Source of the DNA: JALOPX01 sp041309605
Lineage (GTDB): Bacteria; Krumholzibacteriota; Krumholzibacteriia; Krumholzibacteriales; Krumholzibacteriaceae
DNA: 64,000 nucleotides
Direction of reading: 5' to 3'
NCBI GenBank assembly: GCA_041309605.1
Contig: JBFYZH010000061.1
Location: 8,064-72,063 of the forward strand
The notes below the pieces were generated by a model that saw only the letters and a list, made by a program, of their open reading frames with translations, was not told the DNA's origin and made no database searches. The translations under genes and the position numbers were made by a program. Shown piece by piece: positions 8,591-14,801 of the stretch (positions within the stretch are counted from its first letter, which is position 1; each line of letters opens with the position of its first letter).

Positions 8591-9277
8591 TCAGATCATC
8601 GGCTTGCCCTTGACGTCGGTGACGACGCTTCCATCGAAAAGGTGGATGGTCCGGGAACCGTACTCGGCGTATGTCGGCGAATGGGTGACCATCACGATCG
8701 TCGTGCCTTCCTCGTTGAGCTGGACCATCGTATTCATCACTTCCTCGCCGTGCGCCGAATCGAGATTTCCGGTCGGCTCGTCCGCGAGAATCAGTTTGGG
8801 CCTTGTGATGACGGCACGAGCAACGGCAACTCTCTGCTGCTGGCCACCGGAAAGCTGCTGGGGAAAATGATTCTGCCGGGGCATAAGGTTGAAACGTTCG
8901 AGAGCCTCTTCGACCCTTTCCTTTCTCTGGGAGCCGGGAACGTTCTGGTACAGCAGCGGAAGTTCCACGTTCTCGTGTATCGTAAGCTCGTCTATCAGGT
9001 TGAAACTCTGGAAGACGAATCCTATGTTGTTCTTTCTCAGGTTGGATCTCTGTCTCTCCGAATACTTCGACACCTCCTCGCCAAGCAGGAAGTACTGCCC
9101 GCCGGTGGGATTGTCGAGAAGGCCGAGTATATTGAGAAGCGTCGACTTGCCGCATCCCGAAGGTCCCATGATGGATACGAACTCGCCCTCCTTTATTTCT
9201 ATATTGACGCTGTTGAGAGCCGTGGTCTCCACCTCTTCGGTCCTGAACATCTTGACCAGTTCTTTCGTCCGTATCAT
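8591..9277 (-). CDS. LolD/MacB-type ABC transporter ATP-binding protein (first copy)
   Basis: 228 residues. The frame is open further upstream, but AAAGGAGACTGGCGG just before the ATG at 9277 and the family N-terminus (MIRTKELVKMF) fix the start. Motifs: Walker A GPSGCGKST (about 38-46), Q-loop FVFQSFN, signature LSGGQQQRVAVARA (about 142-155), Walker B LILADEPTGNLDS, H-loop VTHS. All catalytic motifs are intact. It follows the membrane-fusion-protein gene by 112 bp and precedes the permease remnant, as in MacA-MacB type tripartite exporters with separate ATPase and permease chains. Confidence 0.92.
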   Translation of the reverse strand: MIRTKELVKMFRTEEVETTALNSVNIEIKEGEFVSIMGPSGCGKSTLLNILGLLDNPTGGQYFLLGEEVSKYSERQRSNLRKNNIGFVFQSFNLIDELTIHENVELPLLYQNVPGSQRKERVEEALERFNLMPRQNHFPQQLSGGQQQRVAVARAVITRPKLILADEPTGNLDSAHGEEVMNTMVQLNEEGTTIVMVTHSPTYAEYGSRTIHLFDGSVVTDVKGKPMI

Positions 9278-9389
9278 CCGCCAGTCTCCTTTTTCATCTG
9301 AAAGCCTTGCAGTGCGAGGATTTATTTCTCCGTTCCGCCGCCGTTCCCGTTCCGCGCCGACGGATCCGGAGCCGCGCATCCGCCGCGCC

Positions 9390-10643
9390 TTACTCCTTGA
9401 GTATCAGCCGGTCCACGTCCCCGAAATTGTCGTACGAGGACGTTATGACCATCTCGCCCGGTTCGAGCCCGCCCAGCAATTCATAGAACATCGTATTTTC
9501 GCGTCCCAGCTGGATCTCCCTTTTTCTCGCCGTCTTCCCGGAATCGTCAAGCACATATACCCATCTGCCTCCGGTCTTCTGGTAGAATCCCCCGGTCGGA
9601 AGCAGCAGCGCTTCGGAAAGATCGCCGAGTTCCAGGCGGATTCGAAGCGTCTGCCCGCGGCGTATATCCTCCGGTTCCCTGCCGTCGAAGGTCATGTCGA
9701 CCTCGAAACGGCCGTTCAGAACCTCGGGAAAAACCTTGTCGATGACGAGCCTGTATGTCTTCTCGGATAAGGAGAACGACCCCTTCTGTCCCTCGTTGAT
9801 ACGGGCGATGTAGTGTTCGTCGATGGGGACCCTGACCTTGAACCCGTCGAGAATATCGATCTGCCCGAGCCTTTCCCCCCGGTTTTTCGACTCGCCTATC
9901 TCCGCGTTAAGAGCGGTGAGATGTCCGGATTCCGGGGCCTTTATTATCAGGTCCTCGAGGTTCTGCTTTACGATCTTCAGGTTGTCCTCCATCCTGCTGA
10001 GCGAAATCTCGAGTTGCCCGATCTGATTTTCCCTGAACAACGAATCCTGCTTGTGCATTTCAACGGTAAGTTCGAGCGACTTTAAAAGATAATCCAGATG
10101 ATCCTTGCCCTCTTCGAATTCCCTCGAAGAGATCAACTGCTTGCCCGCCAGTATCACATTGCTCTCGTTGATCCGTTTCTGTTTCTTGACCTCGCGTTTT
10201 ATCTCCAGGAGCTGCCGGCGCATCTCCAGGCTGTTGCGCGCCATGTCGAGCTTCGTGTTCCTGAGGTTGTTGCTCTGCTGGAAGAGTTCCGCCTCCCTGT
10301 ACATTATGTCGAGAAGAAGGTTTGTGTTGGTCAGTTTCAATATCGGATCGCCCTTTTTAACGAAGCTTCCCGCTTCCAGGTATTTTACCTCGACCCTTCC
10401 GCCTTCGACCGCATCGAGATAATGGGTCTTTACCGGCACGACGTTTCCGGTCACCGCGATGAATTCCTGGAACTGCCCCTTTTTGACTTCCGATATGGTA
10501 ATGCGTTCCGTTTTTACGTTGAGCTTCGAATCCCTGCTTGCAAAGACGACCATATACATCGCTAGGATGGCGAGCGCCGACCCTCCCGCCAGGTACGCAA
10601 TTCTTACCGGTGTCCATCTCTTTTTTTCTAACTTTCTATCCAA
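9390..10643 (-). CDS. MacA/HlyD-type periplasmic membrane fusion protein
   Basis: 417 residues. The frame starts at TTG (10643) with AAAGGATAGGATAA just upstream. One N-terminal transmembrane segment (about 13-32, VRIAYLAGGSALAILAMYMVV) is followed by a barrel-sandwich/lipoyl half (VEGGRVEVKYLEAGSFVKKGDP), a long coiled-coil hairpin (about 110-230), the second half (IKAPESGHLTALNAEIGE) and beta-barrel/membrane-proximal domains ending GGLEPGEMVITSSYDNFGDVDRL. Such adaptors bridge an inner-membrane MacB/FtsX pump to an outer-membrane channel. It is the first gene of the export operon, behind a repeat-rich leader and a candidate sigma-54 promoter. Substrate cannot be read from the sequence. Confidence 0.88.
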   Translation of the reverse strand: MDRKLEKKRWTPVRIAYLAGGSALAILAMYMVVFASRDSKLNVKTERITISEVKKGQFQEFIAVTGNVVPVKTHYLDAVEGGRVEVKYLEAGSFVKKGDPILKLTNTNLLLDIMYREAELFQQSNNLRNTKLDMARNSLEMRRQLLEIKREVKKQKRINESNVILAGKQLISSREFEEGKDHLDYLLKSLELTVEMHKQDSLFRENQIGQLEISLSRMEDNLKIVKQNLEDLIIKAPESGHLTALNAEIGESKNRGERLGQIDILDGFKVRVPIDEHYIARINEGQKGSFSLSEKTYRLVIDKVFPEVLNGRFEVDMTFDGREPEDIRRGQTLRIRLELGDLSEALLLPTGGFYQKTGGRWVYVLDDSGKTARKREIQLGRENTMFYELLGGLEPGEMVITSSYDNFGDVDRLILKE

Positions 10644-10656
10644 TTATCCTATCCTT

Positions 10657-10751
10657 TGGACTCGATACGGTTCCCTGATCTCGAAACGGTACCTTGATCT
10701 CGAAACGGTAACATGATCTCGAAACGGTACCTTGATCTCGAAAAGGGGCCC
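10657..10751. repeat. Five tandem 19-bp repeats in the leader of the export operon
   Basis: Units begin at 10657, 10676, 10695, 10714 and 10733, an exact 19-bp period. The consensus on the plus strand is TGATCTCGAAACGGTACCT; the outer units (10657 and 10733) are the most diverged. The array ends 14 bp before the TTG start of the fusion-protein gene and lies downstream of the candidate sigma-54 promoter, so it would be in the 5' untranslated mRNA. The period is not a multiple of three, so it is not a peptide repeat. Confidence 0.9.
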
Positions 10752-10817
10752 CCGACCTCTAACCAGTTCCCCGCCAAGTTTATGCCGGATACCTTACGAG
10801 GTACTGGCTTGTACATA

Positions 10818-10833
10818 TACAAACCGCATGCCA
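10818..10833 (-). promoter_or_regulatory. Candidate sigma-54 (-24/-12) promoter of the export operon
   Basis: The minus strand reads TGGCATGCGGTTTGTA against the consensus TGGCAC-N5-TTGCA: GG and the -12 dinucleotide are exactly 10 bp apart, but the usual GC is GT. It lies about 175 bp upstream of the fusion-protein gene. Three TGTCCG dyads lie 55-145 bp further upstream, the usual distance for enhancer-binding proteins, and an NtrC-type activator gene is nearby. The regulatory role is inferred. Confidence 0.45.
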
Positions 10834-10887
10834 TAATTATAATGCGTTGACTACAAAGAATATAGTTAATCGGACTCCCTGGCGGCA

Positions 10888-10904
10888 TGTCCGTTTACAA
10901 TACA
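10888..10904. promoter_or_regulatory. Possible activator site A (weak TGTCCG element)
   Basis: TGTCCGTTTACAATACA: TGT and ACA separated by 11 bp, sharing the TGTCCG half-site with the two neighbouring sites. The right half is poorly conserved, so this is the weakest of the three. Confidence 0.3.
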
Positions 10905-10909
10905 CTCGC

Positions 10910-10925
10910 TGTCCGATAACGGACG
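10910..10925. promoter_or_regulatory. Possible activator site B (GTCCG-N4-CGGAC dyad)
   Basis: TGTCCGATAACGGACG contains a perfect 5-bp inverted repeat around a 4-bp centre. It lies about 77 bp upstream of the candidate -24 element. Confidence 0.4.
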
Positions 10926-10960
10926 GCACCTTGAAAATATCCGGGATTTTTTCGCCGACA

Positions 10961-10976
10961 TGTCCGCATTCGAACA
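10961..10976. promoter_or_regulatory. Possible activator site C (TGT-N10-ACA dyad)
   Basis: TGTCCGCATTCGAACA, an imperfect dyad (12 of 16 positions symmetric) of TGT-N10-ACA form. The same 17 bp, including one preceding A, recurs exactly at 11990-12006 just ahead of the response-regulator gene. An exact 17-bp repeat at two promoter regions of one locus is strong evidence for a shared regulator site. Confidence 0.5.
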
Positions 10977-10996
10977 TGGCGGGGCATACAAAAAGA

Positions 10997-11021
10997 AAAA
11001 CCCGGCTGAAAACCGGGTTTT
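10997..11021 (-). terminator. Bidirectional rho-independent terminator
   Basis: AAAACCCGG (10997-11005) and CCGGGTTTT (11013-11021) pair perfectly around CTGAAAA, with T-runs on both strands. It lies 34 bp after the stop of the minus-strand secreted-protein gene and separates that gene from the export operon promoter. Confidence 0.85.
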
Positions 11022-11054
11022 TCCCTATTGAACAACCCCGTGAACCAGTTATCG

Positions 11055-11777
11055 CTATTCGGAATACATCGACTTGACCGCTCCCCAGCTCGCCTCTTCC
11101 GCGGCTGTCACACAACCTACGACAGACAGCGTTATCGTGAAGAAATCCCAGCAAGCCCCCTCCGTCCTCGTGGGATTGCAGGAAGTGTCGAGAAAATCGG
11201 GATAGTCGGCCGGAACAGGATCGCCGAGAGCGGTTGTCGCTATGCGCGAGCCGTTGCCGATATAGAAGGTCATGCAGGTGGCCGGATAGTCGTCGAAATG
11301 CGCCTGCGCCTGTACGTTTGTCACCGCGGCGATCGGCACCCAGTTCGAGTAGGTGATCGTCTCGAATTCGGTGTAATTGTCGATCGTCCCGCTATATTCG
11401 GGAGCGCCGTTAGCCCACGGGCCCGACCCGCTCAACCAGATGTACCCTCCGACGAAGGTCTTCATGTAGGTCCTGTTGCCGTTGCCGAGACCATTGACAG
11501 TATTGATAAGCAGAACGGCGTTGGCCGTTTCCGTGGAGCACCAGTAACGCCACTGCGAGCCGAGGACCGAACCGCCCGCGTCCCATGACTCGGCGTGAAG
11601 AACGGTCCCGGCATTCATCGCGCCGCCGCCGGCGTCCCATCCCTCGCTGTAACGCCCGACAAAGACCTGCCCGCCGAGATCCTGCGAATCGTAAGCGCCT
11701 TCGAGCGGCTGTGCGGATACAGACGAAGCGAATGAAATTATTATGAACAGAGCGGAAACGATACCAATAATCCTCAT
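11055..11777 (-). CDS. Secreted protein of unknown function with C-terminal WGAVK tag
   Basis: 240 residues. GGAGGGTCGGT precedes the ATG at 11777, giving a clear signal peptide (MRIIGIVSALFIIISFASSVSA, cleavage near AQP); the longer in-frame start at 11840 is rejected. The mature part is rich in Gly, Trp and aromatic residues and looks beta-rich and extracellular (SEGWDAGGGAMNAGTVLHAE, ESWDAGGSVLGSQWRYWC). Two cysteine pairs are possible. It ends EEASWGAVKSMYSE, closely matching the end of the otherwise different secreted protein at 63235-63915 (MTWGAVKALYR). It lies between the export operon and the two-component genes, and a TGT-N10-ACA dyad lies about 215 bp upstream, so it may be exported or sensed by that system. 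No known family recognised. Confidence 0.7.
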   Translation of the reverse strand: MRIIGIVSALFIIISFASSVSAQPLEGAYDSQDLGGQVFVGRYSEGWDAGGGAMNAGTVLHAESWDAGGSVLGSQWRYWCSTETANAVLLINTVNGLGNGNRTYMKTFVGGYIWLSGSGPWANGAPEYSGTIDNYTEFETITYSNWVPIAAVTNVQAQAHFDDYPATCMTFYIGNGSRIATTALGDPVPADYPDFLDTSCNPTRTEGACWDFFTITLSVVGCVTAAEEASWGAVKSMYSE

Positions 11778-11804
11778 ACCGACCCTCCATGGATGAAAAA
11801 TGCC

Positions 11805-11820
11805 TTCAATTATTCCGCCA
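11805..11820 (-). promoter_or_regulatory. Weak sigma-54-like promoter match for the WGAVK secreted protein
   Basis: The minus strand reads TGGCGGAATAATTGAA: TGGC and TTG are correctly spaced, but the -12 GC is GA and the -24 ACG part is missing. Listed only because the matching dyad at 11991-12006 lies about 170 bp upstream. Confidence 0.18.
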
Positions 11821-11990
11821 GGTTCCGAGCCGCCGTACAATAATAAAAAGTTGTTAATTATTATACGGGTCGGATAACTAACTTAATGTTGGTATGATAC
11901 CACATTTAAATTAATTTTGTCAATATTTCTTTATAAAGAAATATTTCAAAAGAAATTTAATCCAAACCGGGGTATTCATAGATCAAACAA

Positions 11991-12006
11991 TGTCCGCATT
12001 CGAACA
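11991..12006. promoter_or_regulatory. Possible activator site D, identical to site C
   Basis: TGTCCGCATTCGAACA, an exact copy of the site at 10961-10976. It lies 46 bp upstream of the response-regulator gene and on the far side of the divergent secreted-protein gene, so it could serve autoregulation, that gene, or both. Confidence 0.5.
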
Positions 12007-12051
12007 CTTTTTTCTTGAATTCGGAAACCTTCCGCCTGATAATCCGTACCC

Positions 12052-13437
12052 ATGAATACAATGTCCGCAAAATACGGCAAATTACTTATAATCGACGATA
12101 ACGAAGACCTGCTATTCGCCGCCAGACTCTTTCTCAAACAGCATTTCGCCCTTGTACAGACCGAAACCTCGCCGGAAAAGATCCCCACCCTTCTGGCAAA
12201 GGAAAAATTCGACGTCATCCTTCTCGACATGAACTTCACCGAGGACGTCACGAGCGGACATGAGGGATTTTTCTGGCTGAACCGCATCCTGGACATCGAC
12301 CCGTCATCCGTGGTCATCCTGATCACTGCTTACGCCGATTACGATATGGCCGTTCGCGCCATCAAGGAAGGCGCCGCCGATTTTATCGTGAAACCCTGGC
12401 AGAATGAAAAGCTCCTCGCGACCGTATCGTCGGCGATGGCGCTGAGCCGCACACAGAACGAAGTGAGCGATCTGCGGGAAACTCAGAAAAGACTTATAGA
12501 CGATCTCGATCAGCCTTTCCACGATTTTATCGGAAAATCGGAGTCGATAAGGCACGTGTTCGTTCTTATAGACAAGGTCGCAGGCACCGATGCGAACATC
12601 CTTATAACAGGCGCGAACGGCACGGGGAAGGAACTCGTCGCCAGGGCGATTCACCGGAAATCGGATCGCTCCGGCAAGCCTTTCGTTAGGGTGGACATGG
12701 GCGCTCTCACCGGCACCCTCTTCGAAAGCGAACTCTTCGGACACGTGAAAGGCGCCTTTACCGACGCGAAGGAGGACCGCCCGGGACGCTTCGAGATAGC
12801 TTCGGGGGGAACGCTCTTTCTCGACGAAATCGGCAATCTCCCTCTCGACCTGCAGGCGAAGATCCTCACCGCGCTTCAGAATCGCCAGGTGATAAGGGTC
12901 GGGTCGAACAAGGTCCGCGAGATCGATATACGGCTGATATGCGCCACGAATATCTCCCTGCCGGATATGGTCCGCGCGGGGACATTCAGGCAGGATCTGC
13001 TGTACAGGATAAACACGGTCGAGATCAACATCCCGCCTCTGAAAAACCGGGTCGACGACATTGAACCGCTTGCCGGGCATTTCCTCGGAACGTACGGCAA
13101 GAAATACCGCAAGGATGCAGTCCGTATCAGCAACGCCGCCCTTGAAAAACTAAAGAGGTACGACTGGCCTGGAAACGTGCGCGAGCTTCAGCATTCCATC
13201 GAAAGGGCGGTGATAATGTCCGGCGGTAAAATCCTTCAACCGGAGGATTTTCTTCTCCCCCGCGCCGGGGAAGGCGAAAAGGAATTCCCCCTGGACGATC
13301 TCAATCTCGAAGAGATGGAGAAGGTCGTCATCCGCAAGGCGCTGGGCAGATTCGGCGGCAACATCAGCCTCGCAGCGAGACATCTCGGACTGAGCCGCGC
13401 GGCTCTATACCGCAGGCTGGAGCGATATGGCCTATAG
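12052..13437 (+). CDS. NtrC-family sigma-54-dependent response regulator
   Basis: 461 residues with the full NtrC layout: receiver domain (about 10-125; acidic DDN, phospho-acceptor D59, T92, K114), AAA+ domain (Walker A GANGTGKE about 187-194, Walker B LFLDEI about 255-260, R-fingers near FRQDLLYRIN) and a Fis-type helix-turn-helix at the end (NISLAARHLGLSRAALYRRL). The sigma-54 contact loop is GAFTDA (234-239) rather than GAFTGA, a variant known in active regulators of FCB bacteria. No good ribosome site is seen; the second Met (12061) is an alternative start. It overlaps the histidine-kinase gene by 11 bp and follows a dyad repeated upstream of the export operon. Inferred to activate that operon. 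Confidence 0.93.
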   Translation: MNTMSAKYGKLLIIDDNEDLLFAARLFLKQHFALVQTETSPEKIPTLLAKEKFDVILLDMNFTEDVTSGHEGFFWLNRILDIDPSSVVILITAYADYDMAVRAIKEGAADFIVKPWQNEKLLATVSSAMALSRTQNEVSDLRETQKRLIDDLDQPFHDFIGKSESIRHVFVLIDKVAGTDANILITGANGTGKELVARAIHRKSDRSGKPFVRVDMGALTGTLFESELFGHVKGAFTDAKEDRPGRFEIASGGTLFLDEIGNLPLDLQAKILTALQNRQVIRVGSNKVREIDIRLICATNISLPDMVRAGTFRQDLLYRINTVEINIPPLKNRVDDIEPLAGHFLGTYGKKYRKDAVRISNAALEKLKRYDWPGNVRELQHSIERAVIMSGGKILQPEDFLLPRAGEGEKEFPLDDLNLEEMEKVVIRKALGRFGGNISLAARHLGLSRAALYRRLERYGL

Positions 13438-14773
13438 GCGGTTCAGAAGTCTTTGCCTTGTCAGAATCATATTTCTCGCGGCGACAATATTCCTCTTTCT
13501 TTACCTGGCTATCGAAAAAGCGCTTTACGCCACGATTATTGTCGGCGGCACCGCCATAGTCATACAGATATTCTCCCTGCTGAGATTCGTCGATAAGACG
13601 AACAGGGATTTCACCCGTTTTCTCACGTCCATCAAGTACTCTGATTTTTCGCAGAATTTCGTAAGCGGGATGGCGGGCCGATCGTTCGACGAACTCAACG
13701 AATCCTTCGAATCGGTGATGAAACGGTTCAGGGAAATCAGCCTCGAAAAGGAGGAGAGCCACCGCTACCTGCAGACCCTGGTGCAGCATATAGGGGTGGG
13801 AATAATCGCTTTCGGCAGGGACGGCGAGGTCGACCTCATTAACAACGCCGCAAAAAGGCTTTTAAGCATCACGCATCTTAAGAATATCGGGACCCTCGAT
13901 TCGATCAGTCCCGCGTTGCTTGAAAAGATCAGGACGATAAAACCCGGGCAGAGAGATCTTGCCAACGTGATCGTCGCGGAGGAAAAACTCCAGATATCCC
14001 TTTATTCGACCGAACTGCGGCAGCGCAACAGAATCATCACGCTGGTGTCGCTTCAGAACATCAGCATGGAACTCAACGAGAAGGAGATGGACGCATGGCA
14101 GAACCTGATCCGCGTCCTTACACACGAGATCAAGAACTCCCTTGCTCCCATCGGTTCCCTGGCGTCGAGCGTCGAAGGATTTCTTCTGCCGCCGGACCGC
14201 CGGCCGGGCCTGATCGCTCCATGCGACGAAAACGATATACGGGACGCTCTGCAGACAATACAGAAGCGAAGCCACGGCCTCCTGCAGTTCGTCGACACCT
14301 ACCGCGACCTCACGCACATACCGAGACCTCAATACACCACCTTCAGGGTTTCGGAACTCCTCGGCAGTCTCGAGAAATTCGTCCATTCCCAGGTCGGCGA
14401 CAGGGAGATCGACTATTCCGTCTCGATCGAGCCGGAAGGTCTCGAACTCAACGCCGATCGGCAACTCATCGAGCAGGTCCTGATCAATCTGGTTCTGAAC
14501 GCCGTTCAGGCGACCGCCGGAACCGAAAAAGCCGCAATCAGGGTGACGGCCATGATAGACGAAAAAAGCAGGGCCGTGATAAAGGTCTCCGACAACGGTC
14601 CCGGAATAGTGGAGGACGCTCTCGAAAAGGTGTTCATTCCCTTCTACAGCACAAAAAAGGACGGTTCGGGAATAGGCCTGAGCCTCTCACGCCAGATCAT
14701 GCGCCTGCATCGCGGTGACCTCACGGCGACCTCCAGGCCCGGTGTCGAAACGGTCTTCCGGATGAGATTCTAG
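13427..14773 (+). CDS. Membrane-bound sensor histidine kinase (NtrB-like partner)
   Basis: 448 residues. Two N-terminal membrane helices (about 12-30 and 35-53) leave almost no periplasmic loop, so the signal is probably sensed in the membrane or cytoplasm. A linker and PAS-like segment (about 112-215) precede the kinase core: H-box LTHEIKNSLAPI with H233, N-box INLVLNAVQAT, G1 DNGPGI (388-393), F-box FIPFYSTK, G2 GSGIGLSLS. All catalytic motifs are present. The start overlaps the regulator gene by 11 bp, giving a cognate pair with translational coupling. HKs with a tiny membrane sensor beside MacAB-type exporters often respond to envelope stress or bound peptides; that is inference here. Confidence 0.92.
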   Translation: MAYRRFRSLCLVRIIFLAATIFLFLYLAIEKALYATIIVGGTAIVIQIFSLLRFVDKTNRDFTRFLTSIKYSDFSQNFVSGMAGRSFDELNESFESVMKRFREISLEKEESHRYLQTLVQHIGVGIIAFGRDGEVDLINNAAKRLLSITHLKNIGTLDSISPALLEKIRTIKPGQRDLANVIVAEEKLQISLYSTELRQRNRIITLVSLQNISMELNEKEMDAWQNLIRVLTHEIKNSLAPIGSLASSVEGFLLPPDRRPGLIAPCDENDIRDALQTIQKRSHGLLQFVDTYRDLTHIPRPQYTTFRVSELLGSLEKFVHSQVGDREIDYSVSIEPEGLELNADRQLIEQVLINLVLNAVQATAGTEKAAIRVTAMIDEKSRAVIKVSDNGPGIVEDALEKVFIPFYSTKKDGSGIGLSLSRQIMRLHRGDLTATSRPGVETVFRMRF

Positions 14774-14801
14774 CGTCTTCCTTGCGGCACCCGCGTCTTC
14801 C

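Noticed and set aside
10657..10751. CRISPR-like array
   Set aside because: The 19-bp units are tandem without spacers and no cas gene is present.
10649..10888. 79-codon ORF across the leader repeats on the minus strand
   Set aside because: It merely reads through the 19-bp repeats; period not divisible by three and no ribosome site.
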